Below, in pieces: positions 22,017 through 34,000 of a stretch of DNA of 64,000 nt. The position numbers and the translations under genes are program-made. The notes under the pieces were generated by a model that made no database searches, was not told the origin of the DNA, and saw only the letters and a program-made list of their open reading frames with translations. The stretch is taken from contig CALSFV010000292.1 in NCBI GenBank assembly GCA_943737045.1, forward strand, positions 62,001 to 126,000, read 5' to 3'. Within the stretch, counting starts at the first letter, position 1; the number at the start of each line of letters is the position of its first letter. The stretch is from Parapristionchus giblindavisi. Lineage: Eukaryota; Nematoda; Chromadorea; Rhabditida; Diplogasteridae.

Positions 22017-23151
22017 GATTTCGTTCACAGTGATCTCAAGGAGTATTTCAATGATCCGGATATTTTTTTTCGATCATTCCGATTCCGATATCGGAAATAT
22101 CGATGAGTAGTTTCGTATTTCAGAATGCGTATTTGCAATAATGAATATCTCAGATAAACCTTTTTGTTGTTTTATTTGTTACCCTTTCCTATAATATTAT
22201 TAGAAAATAATGTTAAAAACACTAACTGGAGAAAGCAAAGAACGTTTTTGGTAGTGCAAAAACGGATTTTCAAGCATATCTTGAAAACGGTCAACTTTCA
22301 TGACTTTTACTGTTAGATCATTTTTATAGAGCTCGTCGAGATCTTTCGATTGGTATACCATAATTGGGAATTTGCATGACAATGAGGAGAGGTGATATAA
22401 GAAATGCATTTTTGAATGAAAATAAGTCCGGGTTTACTCTGAGGATCGATATGGCTTGTCGTGAGTTATGAATTATGGAATATGTGCTTACCTCAATTCG
22501 AGGATGGAGAATCAGAATCGCGAATTAAAATCGTACCCTTTGTTGAAATTTTTTGAGAAAATTAGCCTAATGTACTGAAAAAAATCAGTTTTTCGAAGAA
22601 AACAGGTAGAAGATGGCGTTTTCGCCCATACATTCCGCATAGTAACTTCAAGATTAGTTCATTTCGAGTCGATTGAAAAAAATTTTTTTGCTTTAGGTCA
22701 AAATTTGAGTGAGATATGGCTCCCCGAAGTGGTAGATCAAAAAATCGATAAAAATGCAAATTTAGCGAAATCAAGTGCTTCGGCCTTCTCATTTCCCTAA
22801 TTACGATTAATCAAACAAGTTTCATCCAAATCGGTGAGATAAAATTTAAAACTGTCGGGAAAAGGTCTCATTTTCCTACGTTTCTACAGGAGATCCGTGA
22901 TATAGTGGGTCATTCCTCACACTGTGAGGGTATGAAAATGTATGATAATATCGCGCCCTAAATCTCCTTGTTCCCATTTCTTTAATGTTACTTTTAATCA
23001 TTCAAAATAATCACATAAAAGCAAATTGTGGTTGAACGTGGAAAGCTACAGTATTCTGTAGATAGTATTCTGGCTGAATGCAGAATAAAGCTCAGACATA
23101 CGCTTACATGTCGGCGCCCATGTATAAGACAAATCGTAGTCATTTTACAGT

Positions 23152-23530
23152 ATACGGTAACCCTGATCTTTGACCCTCTACCGTAACCCTGATCTTTGAC
23201 CCTCTACCGTAACCCTGATCGTTGACCCTCTACCGTAACCCTGATCGTTGACCCTCTACAGTAACCATGATCTTTGACCCTCTACCGTAACCCTGATCGT
23301 TGACCCTCTACCGTAACCCTGATCGTTGACCCTCTACCGTAACCCTGATCTTTGATCCTCTACCGTAACCTTGATCTTTGACCCTCTACCGTAACCCGGA
23401 TCTTTGACCCTCTACCGTAACCCTCATCTTTGTCCCTCTACCGTAACCCTTATGTTTATTCTTCTACAATAACCCTAGTCTTTGATCTTCTACCGTAACC
23501 CTTACTGATCTTTGATCTTTACCTGAGTCA
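23152..23530. repeat. 23-bp minisatellite, left arm
   Basis: Copies of CTACCGTAACCCTGATCTTT with GACCCT joining them run for about 16 units, with degenerate units at the end. Confidence 0.85.
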
Positions 23531-25421
23531 GAGTGCACGCTACTGCGACCGTATCCTGTTCGACGGAAGACCGCCTTGAAGGCGTCCACGGGGCTTCGAT
23601 TTGTGACTACAAATGACATAATTGATAGTTGTTTTAAGACAAATTTCTCTCTTGTGCGATCAATGACATTAGCAAAATGGGAGCACGCCGTCACGTAAAC
23701 CAGCGTTATATTGCGCCTACGTACACATATCCACGTCCATTTTGGAGCATACATTTTTGGTTTTCCTCATCGGATTTTTTTACACAGAGATTAAACTTGC
23801 CCGAATGCCGTTAGTTGGCGAACGATTTGCCCATATTCAGACAAATGCTAGCCTGTATATGGGCAAATCCGTGGTTTTTGGGCTACCATTTGCCCGAATG
23901 TGGGCAAATCGTGTACACAAGTAGCGTAAGTTGGCAAATCTATTACCCATATTTGTGTAAGTTTGCTCTCAGTGTATGAGGCCGTTTGTGTAAAGTCGGG
24001 CAAATCTGGGAGAGGGTTGGCACAGGCCAAAAATTTTGATACCCTCAAAACTTGTGTATAGGGGTTATCGACCCTGCTGATGAACATAGACATAGTCATT
24101 TTGGCTCCAGTGGTCCCGCAACGCCTGGGCGGGATTACGGTAAGATCACTTTTTCAGGGCATTCTCGGTCCATGGTAGAGCTAGAGGTATGAAAATTGGG
24201 CTCCTAGGACAGAATTCGATGGCGATCATGGCTGTCTACATCATTAGTTTTGAAAATTTTTCAAAAGGTCGATTATTGGAAATTTTGATGGAGACGTTTG
24301 CGCCCCAGACGAGTATGACAGTTCGAACCGGCGTGACGAGAGGATCACAACGATGTATTATGAGCCCATATCTCCGTTGCACCGCTAATATTGCCTCGAT
24401 ATAGTGATCTGCGAAAGAGGTAAACAAGAGGACTCTCTCAATTCCGCGCGCTCTCTCGCACTCTCGAGAGAGCGCGGCGAAATGAGAGAGTGCCGAGAGA
24501 GCGCGCGGAATAGAGAGACGCAGACAACTCCTCGTGATTTTGCAGATCACTATATCGAGGCAATATTAGCGGTACAACGGAGATATGGGCTTAATACATC
24601 GTTGTGATCCTCTCGTCACGCCGGTTCGAACTGTCATACTCGTCTGGGGCGCAAACGTCTCCATAAAAATTTCCAATAATCGACCTTTTGAAAAATTTTC
24701 AAAACTAATGATGTAGACAGCCATGATCGCCATCGAATTCTGTCCTAGGAGCCCAATTTTCATACCTCTAGCTCTACCATGGACCGAGAATGCCCTGAAA
24801 AAGTGATCTTACCGTAATCCCGCCCAGGCGTTGCGGGACCACTGGAGCCAAAATGACTATGTCTATGTTCATCAGCAGGGTCGATAACCCCTATACACAA
24901 GTTTTGAGGGTATCAAAATTTTTGGCCTGTGCCAACCCTCTCCCAGATTTGCCCGACTTTACACAAACGGCCTCATACACTGAGAGCAAACTTACACAAA
25001 TATGGGTAATAGATTTGCCAACTTACGCTACTTGTGTACACGATTTGCCCACATTCGGGCAAATGGTAGCCCAAAAACCACGGATTTGCCCATATACAGG
25101 CTAGCATTTGTCTGAATATGGGCAAATCGTTCGCCAACTAACGGCATTCGGGCAAGTTTAATCTCTGTGTAAAAAAATCCGATGAGGAAAACCAAAAATG
25201 TATGCTCCAAAATGGACGTGGATATGTGTACGTAGGCGCAATATAACGCTGGTTTACGTGACGGCGTGCTCCCATTTTGCTAATGTCATTGATCGCACAA
25301 GAGAGAAATTTGTCTTAAAACAACTATCAATTATGTCATTTGTAGTCACAAATCGAAGCCCCGTGGACGCCTTCAAGGCGGTCTTCCGTCGAACAGGATA
25401 CGGTCGCAGTAGCGTGCACTC

Positions 25422-25800
25422 TGACTCAGGTAAAGATCAAAGATCAGTAAGGGTTACGGTAGAAGATCAAAGACTAGGGTTATTGTAGAAGAATAAACAT
25501 AAGGGTTACGGTAGAGGGACAAAGATGAGGGTTACGGTAGAGGGTCAAAGATCCGGGTTACGGTAGAGGGTCAAAGATCAAGGTTACGGTAGAGGATCAA
25601 AGATCAGGGTTACGGTAGAGGGTCAACGATCAGGGTTACGGTAGAGGGTCAACGATCAGGGTTACGGTAGAGGGTCAAAGATCATGGTTACTGTAGAGGG
25701 TCAACGATCAGGGATACGGTAGAGGGTCAACGATCAGGGTTACGGTAGAGGGTCAAAGATCAGGGTTACGGTAGAGGGTCAAAGATCAGGGTTATCGTAT
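25422..25800. repeat. 23-bp minisatellite, right arm
   Basis: Mirror of the array at 23152-23530, in GGGTTACGGTAGAGGGTCAA orientation. A few units differ by one base from their partners (for example GGGATACGGTAG near 25710), showing the arms are not merely one sequence read twice. Confidence 0.85.
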
Positions 25801-26935
25801 ACTGTAAAATGACTACGATTTGTCTTATACATGGGCGCCGACATGTAAGCGTATGTCTGAGCTTTATTCTGCATTCAGCCAGAATACTATCTACAGAATA
25901 CTGTAGCTTTCCACGTTCAACCACAATTTGCTTTTATGTGATTATTTTGAATGATTAAAAGTAACATTAAAGAAATGGGAACAAGGAGATTTAGGGCGCG
26001 ATATTATCATACATTTTCATACCCTCACAGTGTGAGGAATGACCCACTATATCACGGATCTCCTGTAGAAACGTAGGAAAATGAGACCTTTTCCCGACAG
26101 TTTTAAATTTTATCTCACCGATTTGGATGAAACTTGTTTGATTAATCGTAATTAGGGAAATGAGAAGGCCGAAGCACTTGATTTCGCTAAATTTGCATTT
26201 TTATCGATTTTTTGATCTACCACTTCGGGGAGCCATATCTCACTCAAATTTTGACCTAAAGCAAAAAAATTTTTTTCAATCGACTCGAAATGAACTAATC
26301 TTGAAGTTACTATGCGGAATGTATGGGCGAAAACGCCATCTTCTACCTGTTTTCTTCGAAAAACTGATTTTTTTCAGTACATTAGGCTAATTTTCTCAAA
26401 AAATTTCAACAAAGGGTACGATTTTAATTCGCGATTCTGATTCTCCATCCTCGAATTGAGGTAAGCACATATTCCATAATTCATAACTCACGACAAGCCA
26501 TATCGATCCTCAGAGTAAACCCGGACTTATTTTCATTCAAAAATGCATTTCTTATATCACCTCTCCTCATTGTCATGCAAATTCCCAATTATGGTATACC
26601 AATCGAAAGATCTCGACGAGCTCTATAAAAATGATCTAACAGTAAAAGTCATGAAAGTTGACCGTTTTCAAGATATGCTTGAAAATCCGTTTTTGCACTA
26701 CCAAAAACGTTCTTTGCTTTCTCCAGTTAGTGTTTTTAACATTATTTTCTAATAATATTATAGGAAAGGGTAACAAATAAAACAACAAAAAGGTTTATCT
26801 GAGATATTCATTATTGCAAATACGCATTCTGAAATACGAAACTACTCATCGATATTTCCGATATCGGAATCGGAATGATCGAAAAAAAATATCCGGATCA
26901 TTGAAATACTCCTTGAGATCACTGTGAACGAAATC

Positions 26936-27292
26936 ATAGATAGCCTCAGCAGTGATTATCTCTTCCCCTCTCTCTCTCTATTATCCTCTTCCACATCGAC
27001 CTCCTCCTCGGTCTGAATCTCTTCCTCCACCAAATCCATGAGCATATCATCCAGCCTTCTGGTTGTACTTACCTCCCTTCTTCGTGATCCTCAGTGCCCA
27101 TCCCATCGGCTTGGGATGATCAGCAGCTTGCTGGTACTCCTTGAAAGACTCAACGAGAAGATAGATTCCTACTCCTTGCTGCACTTCCTCGAGCTTTCGC
27201 TTGTAGAGACCGAGGGCGAAATCGTACTGAGATATCTTCTCGGGTCTGATATTGTGCTCCCCCCTAGTCGATGTGCTGGAGGAGATTCGAGT
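26936..27292 (-). pseudogene. Degenerate coding-like segment in right arm
   Basis: Mirror copy of 21660-22016. The translated 142-residue readable ORF is identical in both arms. Confidence 0.4.
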
Positions 27293-27526
27293 GTCGAATG
27301 AAGCTGGAAGAGTACTGACTGCATGCAAAGAGAGGGGAAGAGGGGTCAGGGAAGGAGGAAAGAGTGCAAAAACACAAAGGAGAAAGCAAAGAACGTTCCT
27401 TTGCGAATCGATTACATTGCACAGCAATTTGGTAGTGCAAAAACGGATTTTCAAGCATATCTTGAAAACGGTCAACTTTCATGACTTTTACTGTTAAGTA
27501 ATTGTTATAGAGCTCGTCGAGATCTT

Positions 27527-28150
27527 GGGGGGGGCGCCCGTTTCGGCAACGAGTTATAAATCGGTTAGGAGATGGTCTATGGAAACAAAAGTTGTACCAT
27601 TGTTATCAGTAGTGGTGTACGGTATGGTGCTACCGTAACCGTCGGGAATCGTGAACTGATTTTTTTTAGTCGACTCATGACCCGGGGTTCATCGTTGAAA
27701 ATGGCCAAAGTCGAAAAATTCATGATGACCCGAGATCAAATACTAGTTGCAATTATATCAATAGTGAGCCAACTTTTATCTTTATGGATACCGTAACCCG
27801 TACTACCGTAATCTAGCTACCGTAACCTGCAATAATATGGCCAAATGCGCTTCAAATCCCGGTTTGATTACGGTAGTTCGGGTTACGGTAACCATAAAGA
27901 TAAAAGTTGGCTCACTATTGATATAATTGCAACTAGTATTTGATCTCGGGTCATCATGAATTTTTCGACTTTGGCCATTTTCAACGATGAACCCCGGGTC
28001 ATGGGTCGACTAAAAAAATCAGTTCACGATTCCCGACGGTTACGGTAGCACCATACCGTACACCACTACTGATAACAATGGTGCAATTTTTGTTTCCATA
28101 GACCTTCTCCCAACCGATTTATAACTCGTTGCCGAAACGGGCGCCCCCCG
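27527..28150. mobile_element. 0.6-kb inverted-repeat element in right arm
   Basis: Mirror copy of 20802-21425, so this insertion predates formation or the last homogenisation of the 11.8-kb palindrome. Confidence 0.72.
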
Positions 28151-29404
28151 AGATCTTTCGATTGGTATACCATAATTGGGAATTCCGGGTCCACAAAGTC
28201 CGGGTTCACTCTGAGGATCGATATGGCTTGTCGTGAGTTACGGATTATGAAATATATGCTTACCTCAATTCGGGGATGGGGAATCAGAATCGCGAATAAA
28301 AATCGTACCCTTTGTTTAAACATTTTGAGAAAATTAGCATAATGTACTGAAAAAATCAGTTTTTCGAAGAAAACAGGTAGAAGATGGCGTTTTCGTCCAT
28401 ACATTCCGCATAGTAACTTCAAGATTAGTTCATTTCGAGTCGATTGACAAAAAAAATTTTGCTTTAGGTCAAAATTTGAGTGAGATATGGCTCCCCGAAG
28501 TGGTAGATCAAAAAATCGATAGAAATGCAAATTTGGCGAAATCAAGTGCCTAAGCCTTCTCATTTCCCTCATTACGATTAATCAAACAAGTTTCATCCAA
28601 ATCGGTGATATAAAATTTAAAACTGTCGGTTGGCTTCTTTCATTCTTACAGGAGATCCGTGATATACGGCGCATTTTCAGGGTTGACCCACTATATAATG
28701 CTCATTTTTATGTGAAAGATATGTGTACAATTTTTGCGAAAAATAACGATTTTTCTAAATCGACCAACTATATAAAAACAATTCGGTGAGGGCACCAAAA
28801 ATGTATGGATATTATAATGAAGAACGTGGGATCAACGATGTGGAAAAATATTAAAAATCGTTCATTCCCTGGTGTTTCCTTGGTACTTCAACGAACTTTG
28901 AGCTTGGATTACGGTATTCTGAAACATTGTTTTTGTATTCTGGAAGATGTGATCTTTAACCTGACCAGTTTAGTTACGAAAAAACTCGAGGGTTCCCTTC
29001 TTTAAGCGAGTGTACTTGATTGAAATATCGATTAGTTGGCTACAGTAATCAAACGTTTTTTTCGTTTCAGGACCAGCCGGTCATCACGGCCGCCCACCAG
29101 ACATAAGTCCGCGACTTCAACGTTCAATGAAGCGAGCTCGCCGTTCAAATGCACCCTTGTACAGTATAATATTTTATTGATCTCCACCTTGTGTCCTACT
29201 GTCCTACTTCACACTTACTTGATTACTACCTTAGTCACGATTGGATGTTGTCTTACTGTATCATATATTATTGATTTTTTATCATCCCATACTTCTATTT
29301 CATCCCTACCATCTCTCCACTCTTTCCTGCTCACGTAGACCACGTGCAATATCTCTACGCTAAATTGTTGCCTTTTAGATTTTAATCATTAATAGTAGTC
29401 AAAG

Positions 29405-29877
29405 TTGCCAATAATGACGGCGTCAAAATTGGGCCAATAATGACGGCGTCATTTTTGGCCCAATAATGACGGCGTCAATGTTGGCAAAATCTGAGTGAAG
29501 CCTTTCTGCCAATAATGACGGCGTCAATGTTGGCAAAATCTGAGTGAAGCCTTTCTGCCAATAATGACGGCGTCATAATTGGGCCAATAATGACGGCGTC
29601 ATTTTTGGCCCAATAATGACGGCGTCAATGTTGGCAAAATCTGAGTGAAGCCTTTCTGCCAATAATGACGGCGTCAATGTTGGCAAAATCTGAGTGAAGC
29701 CTTTCTGCCAATAATGACGGCGTCATAATTGGGCCAATAATGACGGCGTCATTTTTGGCCCAATAATGACGGCGTCAAAGTTGGCACAATCTGAGTGAAG
29801 CCTTTCTTGCCAATAATGACGGCGTCAATGTTGGCAAAATCTGAGTGAAGCCTTTCTGCCAATAATGACGCCATCAA
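29405..29877. repeat. Minisatellite of TGACGGCGTCA / TTGGCA motifs, right arm
   Basis: Mirror copy of the array at 19075-19548, with the same number and order of units as far as can be judged by eye. Confidence 0.85.
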
Positions 29878-30411
29878 AAATGGCATTTCCGAATTTTCCT
29901 GACCTTGCCTAATTCGATCATTGCTTTATTGGCATTCCATCCGGAAAAGTAATTTGCCAATTTTGATCGCAGAATTATTGGCGGAAATGAATTTTAACGT
30001 TTCCGCCAATTGTGCTTCTTTCAATATTGTCAACGTTCGATGCGCCAAAAACGAATGGATCATTATTGGCCATGCCAACATTTACATCGTCAAATTTGTC
30101 TCCATTTCCCGTGACAAAATGGCTGCCGTCAATTTTGGCAACATCCCCTACCTCACCCACTTGCCAATTATTCAAGATGCATTATTGGCAACAAAAAGTC
30201 TGCCAACATTGATCATTGATTATTTGTCATTTTCTTGTTTCTCACTGGAAGACAATAAATAAAGAATCAAAATTGGCAATTGTACAATTTCATACACATG
30301 ACAACATTGCACACTGCTTTATTGGCATGCCAAATCCGACGTCGTCAGAGTTGGCTAAAATCAATCTTCATCTCATTCTACGCCAGTTTCTTATTCTAAG
30401 GCCTCTTATAT

Positions 30412-31488
30412 GAAGTGGGAAAATGTCTCTGTTTTATGGTGTTATGACATACCAAAAAATATATTATGGCAACCGAATCTTGTTACATAAATGAAGAGAG
30501 CAGGGCTGAGCACAAAAAAATTCGAAATATTGTATAAAGCGTTCTAATTACCCACGTTTGCAAGATATAGCACATTTGTTTTGAGGAAGTAGTAGAATAT
30601 ATTAACTAGTTTTTTTCTTCGATCACACGTTTCACTGTTTATTCATGAATACGTATAAATATTATTATAATTAGTTTCACATGTATCAGAGAGAATGGTT
30701 TTTAGTCGTCTCCGCTTCGAGAAATAATCGATTGATTTGATTGTGAATGCTGATGATAGAAAGATGTTAATGACAGTGTAAAGTAACCTTTTACAGGAAT
30801 TTGATTTCCCACACAGCAGTTCCGAAGTTAGAAGAAAGTAGGTCCGAAGAAGAAATTTGACCCTCCGGACTGAATTGGTCTTGAATCTTCACTGGCCTAG
30901 CAGTGATCACCCGCAGGACTTCGTGTGCCTTGAATAACGGGTTGTACCTTTTCGTTTTTACCTTTTACAACAGTTCCGAAGAAGAGATTGGGTCATCCGG
31001 ACTAGCAATAATTATTTATTTTTATTTATATTTATTAATATTAATATTACATAATTCTATAAAATGATAAGGCACCTCTGTCTGTTTGTTTGTTTGTTTG
31101 TTTGTTTGTGTGTCCGTCACACTTTTCAACTTTTCCTTATAAAACACTTTAAAATAGTCCAATTTTCTCAAACATTTTTGCATACCTATAAACTCCAATG
31201 GCTAAACAAAACTATGCAAAAATAATTTTTAAAATCCATGGCTTAGCGGTAAAATTCCCGACCTAAAAACCAACAACTTCTCAAATTGCAATTTTGCACA
31301 AGGTGCATGGAATAATTATCATCCTACAAAATGCTTTTTCTATTTTTTAAAGCGAAATTTTTCCTTTTTTGTAAAAATGGCCGTTCAGGATCAATATTTA
31401 AAATAACTGAATGACTGAATTAACTGAATTATGAATATGCCCCAATAGTAAAATGAAAAGAAATAAAAACATTAATAAAAACTCATGG
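30412..31488. other. Intergenic with dispersed repeat fragments
   Basis: CTGGCCTAGCAGTGATCACC with CTTCGTGTGCCTTGAATAAC (30891-30960) recurs at 36002-36075. A TTTGTTTG run lies at 31085-31108. No gene is supported. Confidence 0.45.
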
Positions 31489-33704
31489 TTAAGAGACCGG
31501 CTCGGTAAGACTCGAGCATGGTCCGGACATTGGCGAGGAATTTCGATCTGGCCCTCAATACTTTCATCATAGACACATACCGGGGGGAGACCGATGAAAG
31601 TTATAGTGAAAATGCCCTTGGGCTCAAACCCGGCTCACATATGTCACATTAAATAAATAATAGAAAAATTCATATCTTTTCAATCGTGATAGCTAGGACA
31701 TTTATTTCTTTTTATTAGTGAATAACATGTCATGCACTCTTATAAACACTGCTGAACATTAATATCATATCGTTCTGAATATGTTTTTTCGTGTCTGATT
31801 TTCAGATTTTGCTTTTTCTATCCTCGTTGAACAGATAGCGCAAGTAATGACATAGTGTATATTGTAGCCCTGACGATTATGCACATGGTGGTCACATTCC
31901 CTTGGCCAGCCAGTTTGTCATAAGCCTCGAGAATTGCAACTGAATGTGAGATGTGCGTAAATTGCAAAAATCGAAAATTAAATTTCTTGAAATTCGCAAG
32001 AGTAAGAGGTAGCTGTATTATGTCATTTTACTCGTAGTGATGCGCGTGCATAGGAATAATATACAAATAGACTCAGACTACATTTTTTTTTAAATTTAGA
32101 AAAATAATTATTTTATTTTTATTTTTTCAACTCCCACATTCAGTCGACCGTCAATGCAAGTTGATTCATAGGGCGGATGGTGGCTGATGCATGTGTGTTT
32201 GCAGAAACGACTGCAACGTGAAGAATCGTCATTTCGCAGATCTCGAATTTATTTTTTTAATTATCAAACTTGAATATTTATATGTTTCTTTCACATAAAT
32301 TGGTTGCAAGGTAGTGTACTACATCCAAAGCTGTACCATTTTAATCAGTAAGAGTATACGGTATTGAACTACCGTAATCGCCAGGAATCGCGAATTAATA
32401 TTTTTTTCAGTCGACCCATGATTTTCAACCATGACCCGGGGTTCATGGTTGAGAATGGTTGAGGTCGAAAAATTCATGATGATCCCAGACCAAATACTAT
32501 TTGGCATTATATCATCAGTGGGCCAACTTTTATTTTTATGGATACCATAGCTCAAATTACCGTAATCTAGCTACCGTATCCTATAATAATGTGGTGAGAT
32601 TCTCGGAAAATTCAAGTGCGTGCATTACTAGTACGGTAATTCGAGCGATGGCATCCATAAAAATAAAAGTTGGTCCACTGTTGATATAATGCCACATAGT
32701 ATTTGGTCTGGGATCATCATGAATTTTTCGATCTCAGCCATTCTCAACCATGAACCCCGGGTCATGGTTGAGAATCATGGGTCGACTGAAAAAAAAATCA
32801 ATTTGCGATTCCTGACGGTTACTGTATTGCAGTACAGTACACTCCTACTGATAACAATGGTACAGCTTTGGTTGTCTTACGCCACCTTCCAACCGATTTA
32901 TATCAAAGAAACATATAAATTTTCAAGTTTGATAATTTAATAAATAAAGTCTAGATCTGCGAAACGACGATTCTTCACGAGGCAGTTCTTTTCGCAATGG
33001 ACATGCATCAGCCACCATCCGCCCTATGAATCAACTTGCATTGACGGTCGACTGAATGTGGGAGTTGAAAAAATAAAAATAAAATAATTATTTTTCTAAA
33101 TTTTTAAAAAATGTAGTCCGAGTCTATTTGTATATTATTCCTATGCACGCGCTTCACTACAAGTAAAATGACATAATACTCTTCCTCTTACTCTTGCGAA
33201 ATTCAAGAAATTTAATTTTCGATTTTTGCAATTTACGCACATCTCACATTCAGTTGCAATTCTCGAGGCTTATGACAAACTGGCTGGCCAAGGGAATGTG
33301 ACCACCATGTGCATAATCGTCAGGGCTACAATATACACTATGGCATTTCTTGCAGTATCTCTTCAATGAGGATAGAAGAAGAAAAATCTGAAAATCAGAC
33401 ACGAAAAAACATATTCAGAACGATATGATATTATTGTTCAGGAGTGTTTATAAGAGTGCATGACATGTTATTCACCAATAAAAAGAAATAAAAGTCCTAG
33501 CTATCACGATTGAAAAGTTAGGAATTTTTCAATTTTTTATTTTATGAAACATATGTGAGCCGGGTTTGAGCCCAAGGGCATTTTCACTATAACTTTCATC
33601 GGTCTCCCCCCGGTATGTGTCTACGATGAAAGTATTGAGGTCCAGATCGAAAGTCTTGGCGAATGTCCGGACCATGCTCGAGTCTTACCGAGCCGGTCTC
33701 TTAA
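31489..33704. mobile_element. 2.2-kb fold-back element
   Basis: The terminal segments start TTAAGAGACCGGCTCGGTAA and end with its complement. Arms of more than 500 bp pair about an axis near 32596. The middle (32330-32890) is itself an inverted repeat related to the 0.6-kb element in the giant palindrome (shared CCATGACCCGGGGTTCATGG). Solo ends of the same family occur at 57118 and 60781. No transposase ORF is seen. Confidence 0.75.
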
Positions 33705-33798
33705 TAATTAAGTATGCATCTAATACATGGTCATTCCCAGTATTAGCGGAAAGATCATTCTCAGTATATGTACCCTCTGGATAGTCTTCAGTATCTCT

Positions 33799-33862
33799 AT
33801 TCACTCATTCCATCTCTCTCTCTATATGAAGAAGAGAGAGAGATGGAATGAGTGAATAGAGA
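33799..33862. repeat. Short perfect hairpin
   Basis: ATTCACTCATTCCATCTCTC pairs with its complement across a CTCTATATGAAGAAG-type loop. It lies upstream of the zinc-finger gene. Confidence 0.7.
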
Positions 33863-34000
33863 TATAGAGATCTCATTGACCTCTTCTCTATCTCCATCCA
33901 TCCCATCTAATCAACCAAGCTATGGGCACACCTCTATTCGCGTCCCTTTCATCCTTTCCCTGCCGTTTTTCTCATTATATGACTTTTATTCTTTCCAGAA

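Larger units (their letters stand above)
20284..22904. mobile_element. 2.6-kb inverted-repeat element inside left arm
   Basis: The ends ATATCACGGATCTCCTGTA and its complement at 22885-22904 bound arms of about 500 bp. The arms have diverged more than the 11.8-kb arms have. The left arm is interrupted by the 0.6-kb element at 20802-21425. The core (about 21540-22230) holds a degenerate GC-richer coding-like segment. Confidence 0.72.
26048..28668. mobile_element. 2.6-kb inverted-repeat element inside right arm
   Basis: Mirror copy of 20284-22904. Confidence 0.72.
18579..30411. repeat. Giant 11.8-kb palindrome (fold-back element)
   Basis: Every block from 18579 to about 24440 recurs as its reverse complement up to 30411, with the axis near 24476. 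From about 19016 to 29935 the arms are nearly identical, with scattered single differences (for example TTTTGATGG near 24286 against its counterpart near 24660). The outer 450 bp of each arm have diverged strongly but share the terminal GATATAAGAGGCCTTAGAAT-like end. The centre is not symmetric: about 20 bp near 24411-24432 differ from their mirror. Each arm contains two minisatellites, a 2.6-kb inverted repeat and, inside that, a 0.6-kb inverted repeat. No intact gene is seen; mirrored ORFs on both strands are a consequence of the symmetry. Confidence 0.88.

Noticed and set aside
29041..29190. Collagen-like tail (PAGHHGRPPD) after a TTTCAG acceptor in the palindrome's right arm
   Set aside because: Only one or two Gly-X-Y triplets are present, no preceding collagen exon exists, and the segment is mirrored in the left arm.
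18579..30411. Whole palindrome as an assembly error
   Set aside because: Not fully excluded, but single-base differences between arms, diverged outer 450 bp and an asymmetric centre are not expected from simple read inversion.
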